Source: an uncultured Prevotellaceae bacterium
Lineage (GTDB): Bacteria > Bacteroidota > Bacteroidia > Bacteroidales > Muribaculaceae
Assembly: GCA_937898675.1 (NCBI GenBank)
Contig: CALEJB010000056.1
Location: 1 to 27,914, forward strand
Length of the DNA stretch: 27,914 nucleotides
Direction of reading: 5' to 3'
Shown here: piece after piece, positions 15,268-22,568 of the stretch
Layout: each line of letters opens with the position of its first letter
How positions within the stretch are numbered: position 1 is the first letter of the stretch
Translations under genes and position numbers: made by a program
The notes under the pieces: model-generated
What the model was told of the DNA's origin: nothing
The model's database searches: none
The model's input: only the letters and a program-made list of their open reading frames with translations

Positions 15268-16023
15268 TTAGTTTTGTGCTGTATTGTTGTCTGCGGTGAC
15301 GCTCTTGTGCTTGAAGGCGGCATACTTGTCCACCTTGACGGTGGCTGGCGCGGGGCGTCCCGCAACCACGATGACTATCTCGCCGCGCGGGGCATTGGCG
15401 GTGAAGTGTTCGGCCAGTTCGCCCAGCGTGCCGTGGTGGGTGGTGTTGTGCAGTTTGCTGATTTCGCGCACTACCGATGCCTCGCGCTCGGCGCCGAAGG
15501 CTTCGGCCAGCTGTTGCAAGGTCTTGGCCAGGCGCAGCGGCGACTCGTAGAATATCATTGTCATGGGTTGGCGGCTCAGTTCCTCGAGGCGTGTGGCACG
15601 GCCCTTCTTGGGCGGCAGGAATCCCTCGAACACGAACCTGTCGCACGGCAGGCCCGAGTTGACGAGCGCGGGCACAAACGCTGTGGCGCCGGGCAGTGTC
15701 TCGACCTCGATGCCATGGCGGCGGCACTCGCGCGAGAGCAGGAATCCCGGGTCACTGATGCCCGGTGTGCCGGCGTCGCTGATGAGCGCCATCACTGCAC
15801 CGCCCTGCAGCTGTTGCACGACGGCGGCGGCCGCCTCGTGCTCGTTGAACTTGTGGTGGCTGCGCATGGGGGTGCCGATGCCAAAGTGCTTGAGCAGAAC
15901 GCCGCTGGTGCGGGTGTCCTCGGCGAGGATGGTGTCCACGCTGTTGAGCACCTCGATGGCGCGGGGTGTCATGTCGCTGAGGTTGCCGACCGGTGTGGGT
16001 ACTATGTATAGTTTGCCTGCCAT
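15268..16023 (-). CDS. rsmI: 16S rRNA (cytidine1402-2'-O)-methyltransferase RsmI
   Basis: 251 aa. It opens with KLYIVPTPVGNLSDMTPRAI, then the AEDTRTSGVLLKHF segment, the SAM-binding LISDAGTPGISDPG loop, LPGATAFVPALVNSGLP, and FEGFLPPKKGR. These are the signature blocks of the tetrapyrrole methylase-fold RsmI family. The enzyme 2'-O-methylates C1402 in the ribosomal P site, using SAM. It is somewhat shorter than the Escherichia coli protein, which is usual in Bacteroidota. It lies 16 nt after the acidic hypothetical gene and 17 nt before the coiled-coil lipoprotein. Confidence 0.95.
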   Translation of the reverse strand: MAGKLYIVPTPVGNLSDMTPRAIEVLNSVDTILAEDTRTSGVLLKHFGIGTPMRSHHKFNEHEAAAAVVQQLQGGAVMALISDAGTPGISDPGFLLSRECRRHGIEVETLPGATAFVPALVNSGLPCDRFVFEGFLPPKKGRATRLEELSRQPMTMIFYESPLRLAKTLQQLAEAFGAEREASVVREISKLHNTTHHGTLGELAEHFTANAPRGEIVIVVAGRPAPATVKVDKYAAFKHKSVTADNNTAQN

Positions 16024-16039
16024 TGACGGTGTGCCGGGC

Positions 16040-16783
16040 TTACTTTTGGAAATGGTTGCGGACGATGCTCATGAAGTCCTTGACCACATCGTCCTCGCGG
16101 TCCCAGCCCAATTGGCTGTAGAAGAACAGCTCGGCGTTGCCATAGGAGTTCATCATCTCGATGTGGGCGATGGCGTTGTTCAGTGCGTCGGCGCTGCCGG
16201 CGAACAGTTCGCGCTGGAAGCGGAAGCGGTCGTTGACCGAGAGGGCCTTGCGGATGTCCTGGGCCTGGCTGCGATGCAGTTTCTCGTCCACGCGCAGGGG
16301 CTCGGGGCGTTCCGATGCCGCGGGAAACTCGGTGGGGGTGGGGGGGACGGGCTGCTCTGGCTTGGCCTCGGGCATGGGAGCCTCGGTGTAGTCGGTGACC
16401 GATTGCTTGCCGGGCAGGACCCTGGCCTCGGGCAGGATTTCGGGGTCGGGGTCGGGGACGGGCTCGTCGTTGTGGGCGGGCAGGTCGGGAGCGTCGAGCG
16501 AAACCTCGGGCAGGTCGGGCTCGTCTTCGGGCATGATGAACTCAACGTCGATGTCCTCGTCGGGTTCGCGGTCGGCCACGGGCACCTCACGGGTGCCGGG
16601 CTCGTCGGCCACGGCCGCCGTCGGCTGTTCGTCGGCACCGACCATCGTGGCCAGTTCGCGCACCTTGCGCTGGATTTTGTCAACAACGATGTCCGGCGTG
16701 TCGTCACCCATGCGCTTGGCGACAAGAATCAAACCCTCTATCTCATATACATGAGAAAGCAATTTATCTATCAATGCGTACAT
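16040..16783 (-). CDS. Conserved acidic/proline-rich hypothetical protein
   Basis: 247 aa from the ATG at 16783. An earlier start at 16900 would cover a promoter-like region and an unlikely peptide. The N-terminal 45 residues are a compact block (MYALIDKLLSHVYEIEGLI, then IVVDKIQRKVRELATMVG). Residues about 52-165 are a low-complexity acidic and proline-rich linker. Residues about 170-247 are a conserved-looking C-terminal block with NDRFRFQRELFAGSADALNN and ELFFYSQLGWDREDDVVKDF. I recall this C-terminal block from other Bacteroidales proteins without an assigned function. There is no signal peptide, so it is probably cytoplasmic. It heads the train with rsmI; a weak -7-like element lies at 16845-16852. 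Confidence 0.8.
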   Translation of the reverse strand: MYALIDKLLSHVYEIEGLILVAKRMGDDTPDIVVDKIQRKVRELATMVGADEQPTAAVADEPGTREVPVADREPDEDIDVEFIMPEDEPDLPEVSLDAPDLPAHNDEPVPDPDPEILPEARVLPGKQSVTDYTEAPMPEAKPEQPVPPTPTEFPAASERPEPLRVDEKLHRSQAQDIRKALSVNDRFRFQRELFAGSADALNNAIAHIEMMNSYGNAELFFYSQLGWDREDDVVKDFMSIVRNHFQK

Positions 16784-16885
16784 AATAGTCTGTCTTATAA
16801 CTCTTTCGCGAATCTTCGCGTGGTTTTGTCTTACATTTAACTTGCAAATAAACGAACTTTTTTTGGAACACGGGCAATTTTGCAA

Positions 16886-16930
16886 CAAAAAACTGCCCAA
16901 AAAAATGCGTTGCTGGCATTTTTGGGCAGT
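16886..16930 (-). terminator. Intrinsic terminator of the capsid/portal cassette
   Basis: On the minus strand ACTGCCCAAAAATGC pairs with GCATTTTTTTGGGCAGT (two bulged bases), with a 7-nt loop, followed by TTTTTTG. It lies 16 nt after the stop codon of the M15 peptidase gene and isolates the cassette from the gene starting at 16783. Confidence 0.85.
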
Positions 16931-16945
16931 ACAGAACCGGAAAAA

Positions 16946-17347
16946 TCAGAATTTCATGAACAGGCGGCGGTTGCCTTCGGGGCGGTGGCTCACGTGAATC
17001 CACGAGCATTCGTGCTCGTCAATCACTTGGTCCACGGGCAGGTCCAGGCGCTTGAGCAGGACGAGCAGGCGGCGGTTCTTGTCGCGTGTGCCGGCGGTGA
17101 TGTCGGCTGCCTCGCCGCGCATGTGCTGGCTGCCCGGCGAACCGCCCACCATGCGGTTGAGTTCGGCGCAGCGGTAGCCGCTGTTCACGTTGATGGGAGC
17201 GCCCCAGGCGTCGCGCAGCGGGTCCAGCACCTGCTCGACCAGCGCTGTGAGGGCGGCGACGGCACTGGCTGGCGGGGTGTTGTCGATGCCCAGCTGGCGG
17301 GCAACGCCGGATCGGCACAGTTCGGGGATGGTGAAATGCCGCATCAT
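16946..17347 (-). CDS. M15-family peptidase (phage endolysin type)
   Basis: 133 aa from the ATG at 17347, two bases after the capsid-like gene; the longer open frame upstream is an overlap artefact. It carries the Peptidase_M15_3 pattern: S56-G-Y-R59, the zinc motif SQH75-MRGEAAD82, and W116-I-H118-V-S. Such enzymes are DD- or L,D-peptidases that cut peptidoglycan stem peptides, common as phage lysis enzymes and in conjugative elements. There is no signal peptide and no holin beside it. It is the last gene of the portal/capsid cassette and ends just before a terminator. Confidence 0.88.
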   Translation of the reverse strand: MMRHFTIPELCRSGVARQLGIDNTPPASAVAALTALVEQVLDPLRDAWGAPINVNSGYRCAELNRMVGGSPGSQHMRGEAADITAGTRDKNRRLLVLLKRLDLPVDQVIDEHECSWIHVSHRPEGNRRLFMKF

Positions 17348-17349
17348 GG

Positions 17350-18756
17350 TCAGCGCGTCATGATGCGCATGTGCGCCTGGGGGTATCGCAGTACCAGGCA
17401 CGAGGCCTCGGTCATCACCAGCGCGTCCACGTTGCGCACGCCGCTCTTCTTGAGGTTGAGCTGCTCGGTGCTGAAGGGGATGTGGGTATATTTTTGGATA
17501 TACTCGGGGTCGATGACAATGCCGCAGTTGTCCATGCCCACCTCGTCGAACACCTCGCTGAGCAGCAGGTACAGGCAGCCAAACTTGGACCTGAGCTCGG
17601 TGAAGTCGATGCCCCACTTGGACACGTGCTGGCCCGCGGTGATGACGCGCGTGGTGTAGTCGAGCTTGCTGATGCTGCTGATGAGGCCGCTGCCGCCGAT
17701 GAGAATCTTGCGCTTGCTGCCGTTGTTGCCCGTGAAGGCGTCGCGCATGATTTCAATCATCTTGGCCGCCGTCAGTTCCGACGAGCTCTCGAGGAAGAAG
17801 TCTTTGCCGGCCTGATTCCAGATGCCGCCGGTGAAATAGACGTTCTCCTTCTTGCTGTTGTCCCACAGCACGCGCGGCACGCCAAAGAGGAAGGACTTCT
17901 CCATGCCCAGGCGCATGTCATAGACGGCGGCCTCTTCCTGGTCGCTCATCGTCCAGCCCACCTCCTTGTTGGCCAGGCGCTGCAGCGTGGATTGCTCGAC
18001 CTGCATCTTGAAGATTTGGCACAGGTTGCGGCTCTTGGTGGGCAGGGCCTCGAACTGCGGTGACTGCACGTCGAGTTCGCTGGCGGCGCGGCCCATGCGG
18101 ATGAGCGTCGTACCTTCGATAATATCAGGGAAACAGCCCTTGACGCCGTTGACGGTGAGACCGTTGACCGCCATCACCGACACGCCGCTGGAGTTGCGGT
18201 CCACGACATAGAGCATCAGGTCCTGGCCGCTCTCGGTGATGCCGTCCTCGAGGTAGCCTGCGGTGTTCTGGACCAGAATGGTGTCGGTGGGGTCAAAGAT
18301 GTCGTCGTCGCTGGTGCTGATGACGATGACAGGGGTGTCGGCGCCCGTGTTCGGCTCGCTGGCGTCGATGTCCTCGGCCAGTGTCGCAATCGTCGGCTTG
18401 GTATCGACGCTGTAGTAATCCACTACCATGCTGCCCGAGTGCTTGCTGCCCGCATAGCGCGAAATCTGGTCAATGGGGGTGGACATCGGGCGGATTTTGA
18501 CGATTTGCTGGTCAATCTCGTTGAGCAGCAGGTCGGGCGAGCCCTCGCGGGTGAGGTCGGTGGTCAGCGGGCCGTCAACGACGTGTCGGCCCTCGTCGGC
18601 GCCGGTGATAATCATGCCCGCGGCCAGGGCGGCTCCCGTGTCACCTCCCAGGCACGACGAGAGGATGGCGATGAGGATGATGGTGATGATGAACATCACG
18701 AGTTTGTGGTGGCGGCGCATCCAGCGCAGCGCCTGAAGGAATTTGTTAAGCTTCAT
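17350..18756 (-). CDS. Phage major capsid-like protein (DUF5309/SU10-like) with N-terminal membrane/lipobox segment
   Basis: 468 aa. From residue 48 (GMIITGADEGRHVVDGPL) on, it reads like the HK97-fold capsid family of Bacteroidota phages: LLLNEIDQQIVKIRPMSTPI, an N-arm and E-loop region, LFGVPRVLWDN, WNQAGKDFF and a C-terminal GMDNCGIVIDPEYIQKYTHI. Unusually, residues 1-38 add a basic stretch (R14-R-H-H-K18), a hydrophobic run (about 19-32) and L32-S-S-C35, which fits a lipobox. That part is also GC-ending and coding-like (ATC, CTC, GCC codons), so the start at 18756 seems real. A start at Met48 (18615) is the alternative. The protein may be membrane anchored, which is not expected for a capsid subunit. 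Confidence 0.75.
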   Translation of the reverse strand: MKLNKFLQALRWMRRHHKLVMFIITIILIAILSSCLGGDTGAALAAGMIITGADEGRHVVDGPLTTDLTREGSPDLLLNEIDQQIVKIRPMSTPIDQISRYAGSKHSGSMVVDYYSVDTKPTIATLAEDIDASEPNTGADTPVIVISTSDDDIFDPTDTILVQNTAGYLEDGITESGQDLMLYVVDRNSSGVSVMAVNGLTVNGVKGCFPDIIEGTTLIRMGRAASELDVQSPQFEALPTKSRNLCQIFKMQVEQSTLQRLANKEVGWTMSDQEEAAVYDMRLGMEKSFLFGVPRVLWDNSKKENVYFTGGIWNQAGKDFFLESSSELTAAKMIEIMRDAFTGNNGSKRKILIGGSGLISSISKLDYTTRVITAGQHVSKWGIDFTELRSKFGCLYLLLSEVFDEVGMDNCGIVIDPEYIQKYTHIPFSTEQLNLKKSGVRNVDALVMTEASCLVLRYPQAHMRIMTR

Positions 18757-18839
18757 GGTAAAACTGAAATTAAGTGTTTAATAAATGTGAATAAAAAAAA
18801 GGTAATAAAACAAGTTGAATTAACTCTGGTACCTGGCGG

Positions 18840-19208
18840 TCAGTCCCACACGCTGCGCTTGCGGTACTGCGGGAACACGGCGACGGTCGCCGTCGGCTCG
18901 TCGGGCTGGGGGCGCAGCACGGCCTCGATTTTCTCGTTGCGGCCGCGCAGGTAGCCCGCCGCGTCGGCGTTCTGCACGTCCTCGTCATGGGTGATGCCGC
19001 GCGCCACGGCGGCAATCAGGGCGTCGGTCAGCCCCTCGGGGTCGAGGCCGGCGAGGTATCCGCTCACCCTGGCGGCGGTGCCTTCGTCGAGATTGAGTGC
19101 GGCCATCTTGTCGGCGAGGGTGGGGCAGGCCGGGGCTTCATCGGGGTGGAACGGTGGAGGCGTGACGGCGGCCAGCGCCTCGTTGTCGGTGATTGGTGTG
19201 TCGTTCAT
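18840..19208 (-). CDS. Small acidic protein in the scaffold position
   Basis: 122 aa, no signal peptide. The N-terminal 30 residues are proline-rich and acidic (EALAAVTPPPFHPDEAPACP); a helical middle follows (LADKMAALNLDEGTAARVSG, then LTDALIAAVARG), and a basic/aromatic end (FPQYRKRSVWD). I recognise no family. Its place between portal and capsid genes is where tailed phages keep a scaffolding or head-assembly protein. It lies 43 nt after the portal-like gene and 83 nt before the capsid-like gene, whose A-rich leader supports separate initiation. Confidence 0.65.
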   Translation of the reverse strand: MNDTPITDNEALAAVTPPPFHPDEAPACPTLADKMAALNLDEGTAARVSGYLAGLDPEGLTDALIAAVARGITHDEDVQNADAAGYLRGRNEKIEAVLRPQPDEPTATVAVFPQYRKRSVWD

Positions 19209-19251
19209 AACGGTAATTGATGATAATGTGCGGCGTAGCCGCGATTAATGA

Positions 19252-20667
19252 TTAAAGATTAAGGAGTGTGATTTTGCGGTCGCGTTGACGACGAAAGGCG
19301 TTGAAGGTGTCAAACACGTCGCTCAGCGCGATGGCAGCGTTCTCGCTCTGCAGTTGGTAGGCGTTGGCGCTGTTCACCGTGGGCGACTTGCCCTGCAGCG
19401 CGCCGCTCACGCCGCTGATTTCCTCAAACAGCCGCATCTGCAGTTCAATCATCTGGTAAGCACCAAGGTTGCTGTTGTTGGCGCTGATTTGCTCGGGGCG
19501 CGCCTCGCTGTAGCGGGGATTGTAAGGCAGCAGACCGTTGGCGTTGGACCAGCAGCGGCGCACATCTTCCCATGTCCATCCGTCGGGCAGCGCCGTCTCG
19601 GGGAACAGCAGCACGCCTTTGGCGCTGTAGCGCATCACCTGGTCCAGCAGCGAGACCATGCGGTTGACGTGCTTCTGTGTGTCGATGATGTCCTCGACCA
19701 GGGCGTGCACCTCGCCGTCGGTGAGCGGGTAGAGTTTGACGACAAACGGGTGGCTGCCGTGTGGCCACGGCGAGTCATACTCGGCAAGCAGGTCGCCCAT
19801 GGGGCTGAACCAGCGGCAGTGCCACACGGTGGCGATGTCCCAGCGCACGCTGGTATCGGGGCGGTTTTTCAGGCGTGCCATGCTGGCGGCGGGCTCGACG
19901 GTGAGCGTGCCCTGGCGGCGGTCGTGGCACACGGCCACCTCGCGGCTTTCGAGTGTCCACACCTCGATGGCGCGGCACTTGCCGCCGTCGGCGTGCCAGA
20001 ACCCTGTCCCCTGCTGCGAGTCGGCGCCCAGCTGCGTGGTGAAGTCCGCCAGGCGTTCCTCGGCTCGGTCGGTGTACAGGCGGCGCACCCATGCCGCCTT
20101 GCGCTGACTGCCGCCTGCCACGCGGCGCAGCAGTTGGGCGATGCTCAGGTCGTGCAGCTGGCCGATGAGTTCGCAGTCCCAGGCGCGGGTGTCGGTCATG
20201 GCATTGGTGAACACTTTGGTGATGTTGACATTGTCCACCCTCACGCGCTCGCTCTCGCCCGGCTCGCTGCAGGTGTCCACGCGCTGGATGCAGCAGCCCG
20301 AAATCAGGAATTCCTCCAGCGCGCGGCTGTCGAGTTCGTCGAGCTGGTTGTCCGCGGCCACGGGGTCTTGAGGTTGGTTGCCGCCCGCCAGGTGCTGCGA
20401 CCTGAAGCGCCCCACGATGGTCTTGACCATTGTCCTGATGAGGTTGTTGGTCACGCTTTCGCAACCCTGCCGCGCCATAAACTCGCCCTCGGTCATCGTG
20501 CGGCCCTGGCAGTCGCGCACCAGGTCGCCCCACTGGTCGCCGTAGGTGAAGCGCTTGTTGCGCAGGCGGTTTTTTCTCAGTCCCGCCGCCCCTGTCCATG
20601 CTAGGTAGGCCGCATGCAGCACCCGCGAGTGCTGTTCGTTGGTTGTCGGTGTCTTCATGGTTTTCAT
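19252..20667 (-). CDS. Phage portal-like protein
   Basis: 471 aa; an ATG three codons in is an equally good start. It has the general portal layout: an N-terminal helical region with RNKRFTYGDQW, then SVTNNLIRTMVKTIVGRFRS (an N-N-x-I-x-x-x-V-x-T-x-V-G pattern seen in portals), a central beta-rich body ending in WFSPMGDLLAEYDSPW and HPFVVKLYPLTDGEVHALVE, and a long helical C-terminus (IIDTQKHVNRMVSLLDQVM, EISGVSGALQGKSPTVNSAN). Portals form the dodecameric DNA gate of a phage head. This protein is at the short end of the family and stops soon after the NAAIALSD...RDRKITLL helix, so the clip or crown part may be lost. It is the first gene of the cassette, about 50 nt after a -7 element. Confidence 0.82.
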   Translation of the reverse strand: MKTMKTPTTNEQHSRVLHAAYLAWTGAAGLRKNRLRNKRFTYGDQWGDLVRDCQGRTMTEGEFMARQGCESVTNNLIRTMVKTIVGRFRSQHLAGGNQPQDPVAADNQLDELDSRALEEFLISGCCIQRVDTCSEPGESERVRVDNVNITKVFTNAMTDTRAWDCELIGQLHDLSIAQLLRRVAGGSQRKAAWVRRLYTDRAEERLADFTTQLGADSQQGTGFWHADGGKCRAIEVWTLESREVAVCHDRRQGTLTVEPAASMARLKNRPDTSVRWDIATVWHCRWFSPMGDLLAEYDSPWPHGSHPFVVKLYPLTDGEVHALVEDIIDTQKHVNRMVSLLDQVMRYSAKGVLLFPETALPDGWTWEDVRRCWSNANGLLPYNPRYSEARPEQISANNSNLGAYQMIELQMRLFEEISGVSGALQGKSPTVNSANAYQLQSENAAIALSDVFDTFNAFRRQRDRKITLLNL

Positions 20668-20714
20668 TTGGTTTGTATTGGTTAATAAAAACGGGTTCGT
20701 CCTGAACCACGCTG

Positions 20715-20722
20715 CAAAATTA
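20715..20722 (-). promoter_or_regulatory. -7 promoter element of the capsid/portal cassette
   Basis: The minus strand reads TAATTTTG followed by C, a full TAnnTTTG-C match, 48 nt before the portal ATG at 20667. The -33 region is poor. It lies in a 228-nt gap between divergent genes. Confidence 0.5.
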
Positions 20723-20825
20723 CCTGTGCGCCATCAGGGCTTGCTATGATAAAAGGCAATAATCGCTGTTTCGTCCGTCCCTTGGTGCGCCGTTATGGGC
20801 CGCAGCGAGCAAAAACTGCCGTTTC

Positions 20826-20858
20826 TCTTGCCGGTGTCGGGAATTTTGACGAAATTTG
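20826..20858 (+). promoter_or_regulatory. Possible promoter of the PPOX gene group
   Basis: GAAATTTG followed by C (20851-20858) differs from TAnnTTTG by one base. A TTG element at 20828-20830 lies 20 bp upstream. The ATG is at 20896. Confidence 0.35.
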
Positions 20859-20895
20859 CAACACATTTTACGAACTAATCAAATAACTCCCATTT

Positions 20896-21300
20896 ATGGA
20901 TATCCTGGAAGAAATCAAAGCTTATCTTGCCGAGTGCAAAGTGTTTTACCTCGCTACTGTTGACGGCGACCAGCCGCGCGTGCGCCCCTTTGGCGTGAGC
21001 GAGATTTACAACGGCCGCCTGTACTTTATGACCGCCAAGAACAAGGATGTGTTCAAGCAGCTCGTCGCCAATCCCAAGTTTGAGGTGAGCGCCACCAAGG
21101 CCAACGGTGCCGAATGGATTCGCGTGAGCGGCCGACTCATCAACGATGACGACCTGGCGATGAAGCAGTATATCCTCGACAAGAACCCTGAACTCAAGGA
21201 GTTCTACGAGGCCGACGACAACATGGCAGCGATGTATATCGAGGACGGCGAGGCCCGTTTCTTCTCCTACAGCGACCCCGAGCGCAAAGTGAAATTTTGA
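20896..21300 (+). CDS. Pyridoxamine 5'-phosphate oxidase (PPOX)-fold flavin protein
   Basis: 134 aa. A split-barrel PPOX protein: a helix MDILEEIKAYLAECKVFYLA, then TVDGDQPRVRPFGVSEIYNG, RLYFMTAKNKDVFKQLVANP, and FEVSATKANGAEWIRVSGRL. These positions usually bind FMN. The short stand-alone members act as flavin reductases or nitroreductase-like stress proteins rather than in vitamin B6 synthesis. It is complete and lies 14 nt before the next gene, so the two probably share a message. The substrate cannot be deduced. Confidence 0.85.
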   Translation: MDILEEIKAYLAECKVFYLATVDGDQPRVRPFGVSEIYNGRLYFMTAKNKDVFKQLVANPKFEVSATKANGAEWIRVSGRLINDDDLAMKQYILDKNPELKEFYEADDNMAAMYIEDGEARFFSYSDPERKVKF

Positions 21301-21314
21301 CCCCCGCCTGTCAG

Positions 21315-21845
21315 ATGGAAGATTTTGCAACCCAGCTGCTCACCCGGCTGCACGGCATGTTCGTCGAGCGCGGCGCCGTGGATGAGCGTTTCCCCGAGTG
21401 TCCCGATGTGGAGGGCAAGTGGACCTCCATCGCCCAGGCCTATCTGCCCGACGGCGTGCGCGAGTTTGCCAACTATCCCGGCGCCTCGCTGGGATGGATG
21501 ATGTTCATCGGCATGGCGGTGGCCAAGTACTGGGACGCCGACTGGGAAATCTATGGCAACATCACCGACCTGTATGCCTATCTGCGCGACAAGCGCGGCT
21601 ACGACAGCATGGACGAGTACATCCTCGACGAGGTGCTGCGCATCCACGGCCATGAGGCCGAGGCGTGCACCGAACTGGTGGGCGACTGCTCACAGGAGGC
21701 CCTGCACATGCTCCACCGCGAGAACTTTGAGCCCGGCACGGCCGAGGCGTTCAAGGCCTATGTGTCGTGCCTGCAGTGCCTGTACCAACTGGGCATGGCC
21801 GTCCAGCTCAAGGCCATGGGTTACCACATGACCGCACTCGCCTGA
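21315..21845 (+). CDS. Conserved hypothetical protein
   Basis: 176 aa from the ATG at 21315; a TTG at 21297 overlapping the previous stop is less likely. It has no signal peptide and is mostly helical and acidic, with conserved-looking aromatic blocks: GKWTSIAQAYLPDGVREFAN, a segment WMMFIGMAVAKYWDADWEIY, then LYAYLRDKRGYDSMDEYIL. The C-terminal third has several Cys residues (SCLQCLYQLG). I recognise no function, though the look is that of a conserved cytoplasmic Bacteroidales family. It sits between the PPOX gene and the methyltransferase-like gene, 61 nt before the latter. Confidence 0.75.
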   Translation: MEDFATQLLTRLHGMFVERGAVDERFPECPDVEGKWTSIAQAYLPDGVREFANYPGASLGWMMFIGMAVAKYWDADWEIYGNITDLYAYLRDKRGYDSMDEYILDEVLRIHGHEAEACTELVGDCSQEALHMLHRENFEPGTAEAFKAYVSCLQCLYQLGMAVQLKAMGYHMTALA

Positions 21846-21906
21846 CGTTTTTTTACACCGCCCACCAGCGCGATGTATAAAGGTTCCCTCAAAAACTAAC
21901 AAAACA

Positions 21907-22563
21907 ATGAAGATGACTCCCGAGTGTGACCCGATGGGTCGGGCGGTGGCTGATTATTTTGCTAATGGCAAGGCCGCGCGCCTGCGGGTGTTCTCGCCCA
22001 TGTTCGACGAGGACGAGATTCCTGTCGAGACGCTGTTCCGCACCGTTGACCAGATGCCCGCCATCGAGCGCCGTGCGCTGGACATGGCGCGCGGGGCACA
22101 AGTGATTGCCATCGACGTGTCGCCGCTGTGTGTCGAGACCATGCGCCTGCGGGGCGTGACCGACGCGCGTGAGCAGGACTTCTTTACGCTGGAGGGCAGT
22201 TTCGACACCATTCTGATGCTCATGAACGGCATCGGCATCACTGGCACGCTGAGCCGCCTGCCGGCATTGTTCATGCAGCTCGAGCGCCTGCTCGCCCCCG
22301 GCGGACAGCTGCTGTGCGACAGCAGCGACCTGTGTTACCTGTTTGAGGACGAGGACGGCATCATCGACCTGACGGGCGTGGAGGGCTATTACGGCGAATT
22401 GGAATACACCATGCAGTACCGGTCGGTCAAGGGCGCGCCGTTCCCGTGGCTGTTCATCGACCCCGACACGCTGCGCGAGGCAGCGCTGCGTCACGGCTTT
22501 GAGGTGGAAGTGGTCGCGACAGGCGACCATTACGACTACCTTGCCCGCATCACCCGCCGATAG
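21907..22563 (+). CDS. Class I methyltransferase-like protein lacking the SAM-binding loop (motif I)
   Basis: 218 aa. The N-terminal region (DPMGRAVADYFANGKAARLR, VFSPMFDEDEIPVETLF) and the C-terminal half (FDTILMLMNGIGITGTL, LLAPGGQLLCDSSDL, then YLFEDEDG) fit a Bacteroidales class I SAM-dependent methyltransferase family. The stretch expected between A-R62 and Q65 (motif I, V-L-D-x-G-x-G-x-G plus a helix, about 20-25 residues) is missing: the sequence reads ALDMARGAQVIAIDVSPLCV. The frame is kept and the second acidic residue (A-I-D70) remains. Either an in-frame deletion made an inactive protein, or it has a changed role. A bidirectional terminator follows at 22569-22596. Confidence 0.8.
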   Translation: MKMTPECDPMGRAVADYFANGKAARLRVFSPMFDEDEIPVETLFRTVDQMPAIERRALDMARGAQVIAIDVSPLCVETMRLRGVTDAREQDFFTLEGSFDTILMLMNGIGITGTLSRLPALFMQLERLLAPGGQLLCDSSDLCYLFEDEDGIIDLTGVEGYYGELEYTMQYRSVKGAPFPWLFIDPDTLREAALRHGFEVEVVATGDHYDYLARITRR

Positions 22564-22568
22564 AAAGC

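Larger units (their letters stand above)
16946..20667 (-). mobile_element. Phage-derived head-gene cassette (portal, small protein, capsid-like, M15 peptidase)
   Basis: Four intact leftward genes in the order of a tailed-phage head module: portal, scaffold-position protein, major capsid-like protein, endolysin. A -7 element (20715-20722) and a terminator (16886-16930) bound it. No terminase, prohead protease, head-tail connector, tail, integrase, repressor or holin gene is present. Flanking genes are chromosomal (PPOX protein on one side, the rsmI train on the other). No direct repeats or tRNA mark attachment sites. Codon use is GC-ending, like the neighbours. It may be a domesticated module or a strongly eroded prophage. 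Confidence 0.7.

Noticed and set aside
15251..15727. Upstream extension of the coiled-coil lipoprotein frame
   Set aside because: It overlaps rsmI in another frame and lacks protein-like content; the lipoprotein signal peptide starts exactly at 15250.
16946..20667. Attachment sites, tRNA or insertion sequences around the phage-like cassette
   Set aside because: I looked for direct repeats, tRNA-like cloverleafs and terminal inverted repeats at both ends and saw none.
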